The translations under genes were made by a program, and so were the position numbers. A stretch of DNA of 64,000 nt, from positions 326,117 through 390,116 of the forward strand of contig NZ_JNYZ01000006.1 of the NCBI RefSeq assembly GCF_000717335.1, in the 5' to 3' direction. This document shows, one piece after another, positions 8,903 to 16,426 of the stretch. The DNA is from Amycolatopsis jejuensis (GTDB lineage Bacteria > Actinomycetota > Actinomycetes > Mycobacteriales > Pseudonocardiaceae). The notes under the pieces are model-generated. The model did not search any database. It was not told where the DNA came from and saw only the letters and a list, made by a program, of their open reading frames with translations. Position 1 is the stretch's first letter; the number at the start of each line of letters is the position of its first letter.

Positions 8903-11235
8903 CCGGGCTCGCCGGCCGGCGCCCGCGGCTCGTGCTGCCCGGGCTCCTGCCGCCGGAGCCCGGCCGGGAGACCTACTGGGTACGGCCCGGCGGAGTCACC
9001 GCGCTGACCGTCGAGGGCGGCGACGAGCTGACGGTGATCGATCCCGGGGGAGACCAGGTCGCCGAAGTCACCGTCCTCGGTCCGGCCGGAGAGGACTTCG
9101 GCGCGCTGGACGCCGTCGCGGACTCGCCGGCCACCACTCTGCGCGGCCTCGCGGAGCGCGACGGCGAAGCGGTTCTCCGGGCGCTGCACCGCCGGGGCCT
9201 CCGTCCGGACGACGCGACCGCGGTGCGGCTTTTCGGGCCGGGCTCCGCTGCCGGTGCCCGGCGGACGTTCCCCGCACTGCGCTCGGCGACCTGTGTGATC
9301 GCCGCTCCCGGCAGGCGGATGCGGGTCGACGAGCAGGATCCGCCGTCCGATCTCGTCGTCGAGGTGCGCCGGGCGAAGCCACGGCCCGGCCGCGAGCGGC
9401 CGCTGCCCGAGCCGCTCGCGGAACCGGTGCTGGACCTGCGGATCGAGCGGGCGTCGGCGCATTCGTACGAGGTGAAGGCGGGGCAGTTCATCCAGGTGCT
9501 CGATGTCGAAGGAAGGCAGTGCTCGGATTTCCTGGCCTTCCGCCGCGACCGGCTCGACGACGGCGTCGAAAGAGGCCTGGACCAGACCGCGACGCGATAT
9601 TTCATGGCCAGCGCCTGCCCGCGGCCCGGGTTGCACGGGAAGTTCTACGACCAGGACCTGCAGCCGCTGGTGGAGATCGTCCGGGACACCGTCGGCAGGC
9701 ACGACACGTTCGGGCTCGCCTGCAACCGCAAGTACTACGAGGATCTGGGCTATCCCGGGCACGTGAACTGCACGGACAACTTCAACCGCGGGCTGGCGCC
9801 GTACGCGATCGCGCCCCGCCGGGGCTGGCCGGCACTGAACCTGTTCTACAACACCATGTTCGACCGCGACGACTGCCTCGTGTTCGACGAGCCGTGGTCC
9901 CGGCCGGGCGACTACGTGCTGATGCGCGCCATGACCGACCTGGTGTGCGCCTCGTCCGCCTGCCCGGACGACATCGACCCGTCGAACGCGTGGCACCCGA
10001 CCGACGTGCACCTGCGGGTCTACCCGGCGGAACGGCAGTTCTCGGTGGCGATCGCGCACCGGGTGACGTCGGCCGCGGTGCCCCGGTTGACCAGGCAGAG
10101 CGGATTCCACCCGCGGACGTCGGCGCTGACCCGGCAGCTGACCGAGTACCGGGGCTTCTGGCTGCCGTCGAAATTCGACGCCCACGGCGCGGTGGAGGAG
10201 TACTGGGCGTGCCGTGAGCACGCCGCGGTGATCGACCTCTCGGCGCTGCGGAAGTTCGAGGTGCTCGGCCCGGACGCCGAGGCATTGCTGCAGGCGTCGG
10301 TCACCCGGAATGTGCGCAAGCTGGCCGAGGGACAGGTCGTCTACACGGCGGTGTGCACCGAGACCGGCGGCATGATCGACGACGGCACGATCTTCCGGCT
10401 CGGCGCGGACCGCTTCCGGTTCGTCGCCGGCGACGAGTACACGGGGGTGTGGCTGCGGAACCGGGCGGCCGTGCTCGGGCTGGACCGGGTGCGGGTGAAG
10501 GACTCGACCGACCAGCTGCACAACATCGCCGTGCAGGGACCGGAGAGCCGGGAGCTGCTCCGGGAGATCGTGTGGACGCCCCCGGCCCAGCCGTCGTTCG
10601 GCGACCTCACCTGGTTCCGGTTCGCGATCGGGCGGATCGGCGACCACAACGGCATTCCGGTGGTCGTGTCCCGCACCGGGTACACCGGTGAGCTCGGCTA
10701 CGAACTGTGGTGCCATCCCGCGGACGCGCCCGGATTGTGGGACGCCGTCGCCGAAGCGGGCAGGCCGCACGGGCTGACCCCGCTCGGCCTGGACGCACTG
10801 GACGTGCTGCGGATCGAATCCGGCCTGGCCTTCGCCGGAAACGAGTTCGACGACCAGGTCGATCCCTACGAAGCCGGGATCGGGTTCACCGTGCCCCTGA
10901 AATCCAAAGAGGACGATTTCAGCGGCAGGGCCGCCCTCCGGCAGCGCAAGGCGAACCCGCAGCGCCGCCTGGTCGGCCTCGAACTGGCCGGCAACGAACC
11001 CGCCGGGCACGGAGACAGCGTGTACGCAGGCCGGTTCCGGGCCGGAGTCGTCACGAGCGGGACCCGCTCACCGGTACTGCGCAAGAACATCGCCCTGTGC
11101 CGGATCGCGGTGGACTACGCCGCACCCGGCACGGAGGTAGACGTCGGAAAGCTGGACGGGCACCGCAAACGCATCCCCGCCGTAGTGGTCGGATTCCCGT
11201 TTTACGACCCCGAAAAGACCCGGCCCCGCTCCTGA
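8899..11235 (+). CDS. DUF1989 (urea carboxylase-associated)-GcvT aminomethyltransferase fusion
   Basis: Two-part protein of 778 aa. Residues about 20-180 look like a degenerate first half of the DUF1989 fold. Residues 189-374 are a clear DUF1989/urea-carboxylase-associated domain (YEVKAGQFIQVLDVEG; the Cys-bearing GHVNCTDNFN). From about 411 to 765 is a GcvT/DmdA-type folate-binding aminomethyltransferase. That domain has the conserved acidic site in TGGMIDDGTIF near 488 and the family hallmark TGYTGELGYELW near 592. GcvT relatives move one-carbon units from N- or S-methyl groups to tetrahydrofolate. GTG 8899 overlaps the GS-like stop by 4 nt, so translation is coupled and the two probably act together, for example on a methylated or aminated intermediate. 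Substrate not determined. Confidence 0.85.
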   Translation: MTGLAGRRPRLVLPGLLPPEPGRETYWVRPGGVTALTVEGGDELTVIDPGGDQVAEVTVLGPAGEDFGALDAVADSPATTLRGLAERDGEAVLRALHRRGLRPDDATAVRLFGPGSAAGARRTFPALRSATCVIAAPGRRMRVDEQDPPSDLVVEVRRAKPRPGRERPLPEPLAEPVLDLRIERASAHSYEVKAGQFIQVLDVEGRQCSDFLAFRRDRLDDGVERGLDQTATRYFMASACPRPGLHGKFYDQDLQPLVEIVRDTVGRHDTFGLACNRKYYEDLGYPGHVNCTDNFNRGLAPYAIAPRRGWPALNLFYNTMFDRDDCLVFDEPWSRPGDYVLMRAMTDLVCASSACPDDIDPSNAWHPTDVHLRVYPAERQFSVAIAHRVTSAAVPRLTRQSGFHPRTSALTRQLTEYRGFWLPSKFDAHGAVEEYWACREHAAVIDLSALRKFEVLGPDAEALLQASVTRNVRKLAEGQVVYTAVCTETGGMIDDGTIFRLGADRFRFVAGDEYTGVWLRNRAAVLGLDRVRVKDSTDQLHNIAVQGPESRELLREIVWTPPAQPSFGDLTWFRFAIGRIGDHNGIPVVVSRTGYTGELGYELWCHPADAPGLWDAVAEAGRPHGLTPLGLDALDVLRIESGLAFAGNEFDDQVDPYEAGIGFTVPLKSKEDDFSGRAALRQRKANPQRRLVGLELAGNEPAGHGDSVYAGRFRAGVVTSGTRSPVLRKNIALCRIAVDYAAPGTEVDVGKLDGHRKRIPAVVVGFPFYDPEKTRPRS

Positions 11236-11353
11236 CCGCGGGGAACGTTCCCAGGCCTCTGCGGCCGGTTTTCGTCTCCCCGCGGCCGGTGCCATGTTCA
11301 GCTCAAACCGGCTGGCTTTTCGCGGTGGACACCTCGGACCCGCTTCGTCGCCG

Positions 11354-11650
11354 TCAGAGGTCGAGGATCGTTACGGTCACTCTCGCGACGTCGCCGGGAT
11401 CGAGATTCTCGGCCTTCCGCACCGCGCGTTTCACCGGCAGCACGTAGCCGCGCTCGCTGTCCGGGAAGATCGACGTCCGCCACGTGCTTCCACCGACCCG
11501 GACCTGGACGCGCATCGATCCGAAGCCTCGACGCGGACCGCCCAGTTCGCGGATTTCGTCCGAGATGTCGGCGGGCAGGCTGACGAAGGTCCACGTGTCG
11601 GTTCGCCGGGCGTCCCAGATCCACAGCTCAGCGTCGAAGTGCACTTCCAC
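11354..11650 (-). CDS. DUF1905 domain protein
   Basis: Small protein of about 98 aa with the complete DUF1905 beta-barrel pattern: FDAELWIWDA at the start, TFVSLPADISDEIREL, then GFGSMRVQVRVGGSTWRTS and a C-terminal YVLPVKRAVRKAENL. Family members are single-domain or fused to YdeI-like domains and have no assigned biochemical function. The frame is open upstream as far as the integration repeat, with an alternative GTG at 11695. I chose GTG at 11650 because it gives the usual family length, although neither candidate has a convincing ribosome site. It lies just outside the left border of the integrative element and converges on the biosynthetic operon. Confidence 0.72.
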   Translation of the reverse strand: MEVHFDAELWIWDARRTDTWTFVSLPADISDEIRELGGPRRGFGSMRVQVRVGGSTWRTSIFPDSERGYVLPVKRAVRKAENLDPGDVARVTVTILDL

Positions 11651-11759
11651 GCCATCAGGTTCGCACGCGACCCGGACAATTTCGGGATGTCGCACGCGAG
11701 CTGGTGGCCGGCTCTGCCCGGGTGACCGTCGCCGACCTGCGAAAACACGAGAATTCCGA

Positions 11760-11806
11760 GTGCCCCCGGTGAGATTCGAACTCACACTGGACGGGTTTTG
11801 AATCCG
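11760..11806. repeat. att repeat, left copy (tRNA 3' fragment)
   Basis: 47 bp identical to 15383-15429. It covers only the acceptor 3' strand, T-arm, variable loop and anticodon loop of the tRNA on the minus strand; the D-arm and 5' acceptor strand are missing, so it is not a tRNA gene. It marks the distal junction of the integrated element. Confidence 0.92.
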
Positions 11807-11851
11807 GCCCGGAAATGTGCTCTGACCTGCGATTGAGACGCCGACGCGGCG

Positions 11852-11876
11852 AATTTGGGGGCATAACGGGGGCAGG
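11852..11876 (+). repeat. G-rich repeat, candidate integrase arm-type site (left)
   Basis: A motif of two G5 runs (AATTTGGGGGCATAACGGGG and onward) sits 46 bp inside the left att repeat. A closely matching copy in the same orientation lies at 15255-15278, 105 bp before the right att repeat. Paired motifs just inside both ends suit arm-binding sites of a tyrosine integrase. The function is inferred from position only. Confidence 0.5.
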
Positions 11877-12040
11877 TCGGTAGACAAACCTGCTCCTCGG
11901 TGGTTGCGGGGAGAGCCGACTAGAGGTGCGGTCGAGCGGCTGAGCCGTGGTCAGGAGCCCAATCGCGGCGGATCCTGATCAACGATCGACGGCGCGCGTC
12001 ACAAGCTGGGTTGGCGTGACCGCCACGTCAGAACGGCACC

Positions 12041-12068
12041 CACGCCGCGGGCACACACCCGCGGCGTG
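12041..12068. terminator. Perfect 11-bp hairpin
   Basis: CACGCCGCGGG, six-nt loop, CCCGCGGCGTG. No U-run follows, which is common for actinobacterial terminators. With no gene directly upstream it could equally be a protein-binding site of the integrative element. Confidence 0.45.
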
Positions 12069-12268
12069 CTCGGTGTCCACGTCGCGAGTCGGCATGCTTG
12101 ATCTTCTACTTGTACTGGGGTGAGCATCGAGTGCTCTTCCAAGACGCAGTCGGGTACGTGCTTCTCCCGGTCATGCACGCACTCACCTCGACCTTATGTT
12201 CGATGACCGACGGGCTGTTCCTGGTATGCCGTCGAAACGAACCGCCCCCAGATGGCGACTGATCACCT

Positions 12269-12799
12269 ATGGCGAGCGTTGTGATCGAGTGGGCACCCGT
12301 GGTCGCGGCCCTAGCGGGTTCCGCCTCGGCGTTCTTCTCTTGGCGCAGTTCGAGCAAGTCGAATGCGGCAGCAGAAGCAGCTAATGAAGCAGTTGCGTTG
12401 ACAGTGCGCCCAGCGTTCTCGTTGAGAATTGGCGGACAAGGCCCTCATCGAGACAAGTATACCGCGATACGAATACGAAACACTCGTTCTTTCGATGCAG
12501 TTGACGTCGAGGTATGGGTCCGCAGCAACCTTGCGCGAGACCTGGCGCGGGCGACGTTCCCGCGCATTCAAGGGATGCAGGATCGCGTACTTTCGAGCGG
12601 CGAAGAAACGATCTTTATCGACGAAATTAAACCGCTTAACGAAGGGGAGAGGTTTGCATTTATTGCAACTATACGCTATAGCGATGATCGAGGTCTGCGA
12701 AAATGGGAGCAGATAATTCGATATACGATATCCTATGATGTTGGAGCAACAATGCTGAACAAAAATCTCACCTTGGGTGAACCCTTCCCTTGTAAATAA
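12269..12799 (+). CDS. Unknown membrane-anchored protein of the integrative element
   Basis: 176 aa; I do not recognise a family. Residues 1-25 form one hydrophobic segment (VVIEWAPVVAALAGSASAFF) that is probably an N-terminal membrane anchor or uncleaved signal. A short Ala-rich helix (residues 30-45) follows, then an apparently beta-rich domain with alternating hydrophobic strands (YTAIRIRN, VDVEVWV, RFAFIATIRYSDD). The base composition is clearly lower in GC than the flanking chromosome and codon third positions are often A/T, a sign of horizontal acquisition. The stop is 3 nt from the start of the next gene, so the two form one operon. Confidence 0.65.
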   Translation: MASVVIEWAPVVAALAGSASAFFSWRSSSKSNAAAEAANEAVALTVRPAFSLRIGGQGPHRDKYTAIRIRNTRSFDAVDVEVWVRSNLARDLARATFPRIQGMQDRVLSSGEETIFIDEIKPLNEGERFAFIATIRYSDDRGLRKWEQIIRYTISYDVGATMLNKNLTLGEPFPCK

Positions 12800-12802
12800 G
12801 GA

Positions 12803-13744
12803 TTGGCAGAAATTCAGGTGGCTACCTTGTCGGAAGGCTACACTCGAAGTGATCGCTATCGTGGGGTGCCTGTAGCTTTAATTGACGAAGGGAGAAGGTT
12901 GATAGATGATACTATCGCGGATTTTGATGTCGTAATTAGAAGTCTTCATGAGCGGGTGGACAAGGATTTTCCGGTCTTTGTATCTGCTCGAATCATAGAG
13001 CGTGATCGCGTCAATCGCCCATATCTGCGGAGATTGGCGATCCAAGGTCCCGTGGTCGGATCTCTCGCCGTGAGTCATATGCTTGACCATGCAAGATCCA
13101 TAAGTAGAGTCTTGGGTGATGAGCCGTTACCGCTGTGGGCCCCCCTGTCCTTGGCTCGATCCGCATTGGACTCGGCTCTTCAGGTTTGCCATCTATCTGA
13201 CGTCGAAGTCGGTGCGGATAGTGTGATTCTTCGCGCGGCAGGAATGCGACTCGGAATGCTTGAGGAGCAACGAAAGCTTGCTCTTATATTTCCGGACAGG
13301 TTAGAGGAGGTAAAGAGGGCGAAGTCATCCTTGGATGGAACCAAGCGGCAGGTAACTCGGGCGGGGATTGAATTTCACGAGTACAAGGGCAACGTGCGAC
13401 GAGTGAGATTCAAAGGGGAACAGAGCTGGCAAAACGTCGACATGAACGCTTCGGATACGGCTAGGAAATGGATCCCTGATGCAACTGGAATATACCAACT
13501 CGCCTCCGGAATTACTCACGGAGCTTTCTGGCTGACCGTCAACTCCCTGGCGGGTATTTCTTTGCGGGTCGATCCTTCGGTAGTGGTGAGCGCAGTAACC
13601 GTTCCGCCGTTTGCCTGCCGAGCAATTGCGATGGCGCTGTATCGGTATTGGGGAGAGGTGGGGCATGAGGAGTTTTGCGAGAAAACAACCGCGCGGCTGG
13701 GGCGCTACTACGGAATCTACAATAACTGGAAATCAACCTTGTGA
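12803..13744 (+). CDS. Unknown 313-aa protein, partner of the preceding gene
   Basis: No family recognised. It has mostly helical-looking sequence with an internal block WAPLSLARSALDSALQVCHL near residues 113-132 and a later block IYQLASGITHGAFW near 230. The pattern of a conserved Ser/His-containing helix late in an all-alpha protein faintly resembles DUF5677/HEPN-like proteins, but I would not assign it. TTG 12803 preceded by AAGGA, 3 nt after the upstream stop, gives tight coupling; GTG 12820 is the alternative. Its GC is as low as its partner's and unlike the chromosome. As tightly linked cargo of a tRNA-borne element the pair could be a defence or addiction module, which is speculative. 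Confidence 0.65.
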   Translation: MAEIQVATLSEGYTRSDRYRGVPVALIDEGRRLIDDTIADFDVVIRSLHERVDKDFPVFVSARIIERDRVNRPYLRRLAIQGPVVGSLAVSHMLDHARSISRVLGDEPLPLWAPLSLARSALDSALQVCHLSDVEVGADSVILRAAGMRLGMLEEQRKLALIFPDRLEEVKRAKSSLDGTKRQVTRAGIEFHEYKGNVRRVRFKGEQSWQNVDMNASDTARKWIPDATGIYQLASGITHGAFWLTVNSLAGISLRVDPSVVVSAVTVPPFACRAIAMALYRYWGEVGHEEFCEKTTARLGRYYGIYNNWKSTL

Positions 13745-14180
13745 GACTTGTATTTCGGTCCTTCTTCATCTAAATACTTACGGTAGTCGAACGGCTGGGC
13801 GAATGGGCCGACGCGAGCATGCGACCCTGGCAGAGCTTGAAACTGAGCTACTTAACCCAGGCACTTGACAACGTCAAACCATCAGGTCGGGTGGCGCTTC
13901 AGCCTGATTGACGGGGGGCATGACCGTCCGCGAACTTCCGTATGCGTCGGGTGCCGTTGTCGGGCGGGTGGTCGAGTGCCAAGCGATCGTTGATAGGCCA
14001 TGCCCCGTGGCCTGCCACGCTGGGCGTCGCGGTGCCAGCGGACGTGATGTCCTGCCTCATGGGTGTGACGGCGGGGTCGCCGGCCGCTCGCGACCCTGGA
14101 ACGATCTGGCAACCGTGTCCGTCGCGGTTCATGCTCTGGTCGGACGACCTGAAGGAGGTGGAGGCAGTAGCATCGCCGGC
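13745..14180. other. Gene-free interior of the integrative element
   Basis: Composition returns to high GC from about 13.9 kb. I see only short open frames without ribosome sites. It may contain eroded remnants of element genes. Confidence 0.4.
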
Positions 14181-14462
14181 ATGGCGGACGAAGACCTCAC
14201 CCGGCGGGTCGAGCGACTGGAACGGCTGATGACTGACCTTAGCGAGCGGGCAACCGACAGCGCGGCGGCCCGGGTGCTTGCGGCCGGCGCAGACCGCGAT
14301 GTCTCCGAGGTGCGCGCCGAGCTGCGCGCTCATACTGGCGCTCTCAACGCTCTGCGCCAGGACCAGGTTGACCTCCGCGAGGAGATGCGCGCGGGCTTCG
14401 CCACCGTGAACACCTCACTGGGGCAGATCATCGAACTTCTCGGACGTGGCGAGACGCGGTAG
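14181..14462 (+). CDS. Small coiled-coil protein
   Basis: 93 aa, strongly helical with heptad-like Leu/Val spacing: LTRRVERLERLMTDLSER at the start, then ELRAHTGALNALRQDQVDL and a final LGQIIELLG. No enzyme or DNA-binding motif is visible. An AAGGAGGTGGAGG purine stretch lies about 20 nt upstream of ATG 14181, slightly far but the best candidate; the frame is open for some distance upstream without a better start. The family is unknown. Such proteins in actinomycete mobile elements are usually annotated as hypothetical. Confidence 0.55.
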   Translation: MADEDLTRRVERLERLMTDLSERATDSAAARVLAAGADRDVSEVRAELRAHTGALNALRQDQVDLREEMRAGFATVNTSLGQIIELLGRGETR

Positions 14463-14631
14463 CTCCTGGACTCGTCTGCGTGTCGCTGGCGTCCAGAAAC
14501 TACGAAAGGCAATCGATTGGGTCAAGCAGCGGCGCTGACCGAGAATCTGCGCGCCAAGTCCTTGCAGGTGCGTGTGCAAGGACCGGCCTAGATTCGTCGG
14601 TGACACTGCTCCGCGTCGGTCGTCCGGCCCC

Positions 14632-15239
14632 ATGCTGAAAGCCTTCTTCGCGGCTATGTACTACGCCGGTTTGCGCCCCGAGGAAGCCGCGATGCTCTGC
14701 AAGCTGGACCTGCAGCTACCCGAACGATGATGGGGTGAACTGCTGCTGTCGGCGACCGCTCCGACCACGGGAGCTGCGTGGACGGATTCGGGGGAGCGCC
14801 GAGACCGGAGACAGCTGAAACAGCGGGCAGCAGGCGAAGTGCGCGCAGTGCCCTCGCCCCCTCCGCTCACCGCGATCCTCCACCAGCACCTGAAAACCTT
14901 CGGCACGGCGGCCGACGGCCGTCTCTTCCGGAACCTGACTGGGGCGATATCGCCGAGTCGACGATCTCGCGAGTGTGGGACCACGCGCGGAAAACAGCGC
15001 TCTCGGAAGGCGAATACGCCTCGCTCCTCGTGAGGCGTCCGTACGACCTCCGGCACGCGTGTGTGTCGACATGGCTCGCTGCGGGGGTACCGGCCACACA
15101 GTGCACCGCGTGGGCAGGCCACTCCGTGGCGGTGTTGCTGGCGACCTACGCCGCTGTGATCGCCGGGCTGGAGGCGGAGGCGCACGAGCGGATCGAACGA
15201 GCACTGGACTGGGACGACGACGCTGGTACGTCCGAGTGA
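14632..15239 (+). pseudogene. Tyrosine recombinase (phage-type integrase), C-terminal remnant with stop and frameshift
   Basis: Catalytic half of an actinomycete tRNA-element integrase in pieces. From 14632 the frame reads AFFAAMYYAGLRPEEAAML, which carries the first catalytic Arg. It then meets a TGA at 14728-14730 and continues in the same frame (WGELLLSATAP, AAWTDSGERRDRRQLK, ILHQHLKTFGTAADGRLF). Near 14940 the reading moves to another frame that gives RPYDLRHACVSTWLAAGVP and WAGHSVAVLLATYA, the Arg-His, His and Tyr boxes. The N-terminal arm-binding and core-binding domains (about 250 residues) are absent. One nonsense mutation, one frameshift and the missing 5' part mean the enzyme is dead. 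Its placement beside the intact tRNA is where such integrases normally lie. Confidence 0.85.
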
Positions 15240-15254
15240 ACGCAGGCGTTCGAA

Positions 15255-15278
15255 AATTTGGGGGCGTATTGGGGGTGG
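15255..15278 (+). repeat. G-rich repeat, candidate integrase arm-type site (right)
   Basis: AATTTGGGGGCGTATTGGGG and onward; counterpart of 11852-11876 in the same orientation, between the integrase remnant and the tRNA. Confidence 0.5.
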
Positions 15279-15382
15279 ATACCCGTGAACAGCTCGATAC
15301 GGCCGGCACAGCCGGACACAACAAGATCGGCCCCACACCTGTTCTCGCAGGTCGCGGGGCCGGTTTGTGCTGGTCACAGAAT

Positions 15383-15429
15383 GTGCCCCCGGTGAGATTC
15401 GAACTCACACTGGACGGGTTTTGAATCCG
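15383..15429. repeat. att repeat, right copy (inside the intact tRNA gene)
   Basis: 47 bp identical to 11760-11806. It extends from one base past the discriminator to the 5' side of the anticodon stem of the minus-strand tRNA-Leu gene, so integration restored the tRNA 3' end. Confidence 0.92.
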
Positions 15430-15457
15430 TTGCCTCTGCCAGTTGGGCTACGGGGGC
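15384..15457 (-). tRNA. tRNA-Leu (anticodon CAA)
   Basis: 74-nt cloverleaf on the minus strand: acceptor GCCCCCG/CGGGGGC with discriminator A, a short D-stem closing GCC/GGC, anticodon stem ACGGA/CCCGT (one A-C mismatch beside the loop), loop TTCAAAA with anticodon CAA, and T-arm GTGAG TTCGAAT CTCAC. The variable loop is only five nucleotides (CCAGT), although bacterial tRNA-Leu usually has a long variable arm. It is the integration target of the neighbouring element. The CCA end is not encoded. Confidence 0.88.
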
Positions 15458-15646
15458 GCAGTGCCGGAAACTCTACGGGATCCGCTGCTGCACCCGGTGA
15501 TCGGGTCCGCTGATCACGCCGGAAACGAGCACAGTGTCACGCCCGCCACTTCGTGGTGAACGCCATCGTGGGATCTGGATCGTTCCCGGTACGCTTGTCT
15601 TTCGCGGGTGACCGCGTGTCGGAGACGAGCTTCAGGGAGGACACCG

Positions 15647-16255
15647 GTGACCGAACAGGCTGCCGAGTCGGAGGGCGCCGCCGTGGCGCAGCGGCGGGTG
15701 CTCGTCGCGGAAGACGAGGCGCTCATCCGGCTCGACCTGGTGGAGATGCTGCGCGAAGAGGGGTACGAGGTGGTCGGCGAGGCCGGCGACGGCGAGGAGG
15801 CCATCGCGCTCGCCACGGACCTCAAGCCCGACCTCGTGATCCTCGACGTCAAGATGCCCAAGCTCGACGGGATCGAGGCGGCCGCGCGGATCACCGGGGA
15901 CCGGATCGCGCCGGTCGTCATCCTCACCGCGTTCAGCCAGCGCGACCTCGTCGAGCGGGCCCGTGACGCCGGGACCATGGCCTACCTGGTCAAACCGTTC
16001 GCCAAGCGCGACCTCGTACCCGCGATCGAGCTGGCCGTCAGCCGGTTCTCCGAGCTGCAGGCGCTCGAGGCCGAGGTCGCCGGGCTCACCGACCGGCTCG
16101 AGACGCGCAAGGTCATCGACCGGGCGAAAGGCCTGCTCATGAGCAGGCAGAACCTCACCGAGCCGGACGCGTTCCGCTGGATCCAGCGCACCGCGATGGA
16201 CCGGCGCACCACGATGAAGGCCGTCGCCGAGGCCGTCGTGGAAAGCATCGGCTGA
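15647..16255 (+). CDS. pdtaR: ANTAR-type response regulator PdtaR
   Basis: Response regulator of 202 aa. It has an N-terminal receiver domain (acidic pair in LVAEDEALIRLDL, phosphoacceptor Asp in VILDVKMPKLDG near residue 66, Lys in AYLVKPFAKRD) and a C-terminal ANTAR RNA-binding helical domain (KVIDRAKGLLM). In mycobacteria PdtaR pairs with the soluble kinase PdtaS and acts by antitermination on target RNAs. The kinase gene is not adjacent here, as is also true in M. tuberculosis. GTG 15647 follows GGGAGG with six-nt spacing. It is monocistronic and ends at a strong hairpin. Confidence 0.93.
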   Translation: MTEQAAESEGAAVAQRRVLVAEDEALIRLDLVEMLREEGYEVVGEAGDGEEAIALATDLKPDLVILDVKMPKLDGIEAAARITGDRIAPVVILTAFSQRDLVERARDAGTMAYLVKPFAKRDLVPAIELAVSRFSELQALEAEVAGLTDRLETRKVIDRAKGLLMSRQNLTEPDAFRWIQRTAMDRRTTMKAVAEAVVESIG

Positions 16256-16301
16256 CCACAAGCCGCACCCAAGACGCACCACAACGCACAAAAGCCCCGG
16301 A

Positions 16302-16335
16302 GAAGCGGGCGTGACCAGGGGGTCACGCCCGCTTC
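16302..16335 (+). terminator. Strong hairpin terminator of pdtaR
   Basis: Perfect 15-bp stem (GAAGCGGGCGTGACC and its complement) around a four-nt AGGG loop, with a further outer CCGGAGA/TCTCCGG pairing. It ends the pdtaR transcript before the liv promoter. Confidence 0.85.
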
Positions 16336-16426
16336 GTCGTCTCCGGACGCGCCGGGGACCGGTGTTCTCCGCTGCGCGAAAGGGCAGTGTTGCTACCTTG
16401 AAGGCCGGGGGATGGTTGTGTCGCAC

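Larger units (their letters stand above)
11807..12268. other. Gene-free left end of the integrative element
   Basis: No convincing coding frame. It holds the G-rich candidate integrase arm site at 11852-11876 and a perfect 11-bp hairpin at 12041-12068. The last 150 nt become visibly AT-richer and probably carry the promoter of the gene starting at 12269, but I cannot pick out a clear -35/-10 pair. Confidence 0.6.
11760..15429. mobile_element. Decayed tRNA-Leu integrative element (about 3.7 kb)
   Basis: A 47-bp perfect direct repeat occurs at 11760-11806 and 15383-15429. The right copy is the 3' half of a tRNA-Leu gene (discriminator through anticodon stem), and the left copy is only that fragment. 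This is the footprint of site-specific integration by a tyrosine recombinase into a tRNA gene that stays functional. Inside are a broken integrase next to the tRNA, arm-site-like repeats near each end, two low-GC genes, and one coiled-coil gene. The unit is too short to be self-transmissible, so it is a remnant or a satellite that needs a helper. Confidence 0.88.

Noticed and set aside
8821..11010. 729-codon minus-strand frame opposite the DUF1989-GcvT gene
   Set aside because: It has no domain logic, while the + strand reads conserved DUF1989 and GcvT motifs over the same bases.
11760..11833. Second tRNA-Leu gene
   Set aside because: Only the 3' half matches; after the anticodon stem the sequence diverges and no D-arm or 5' acceptor strand can be formed. 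It is the att repeat.
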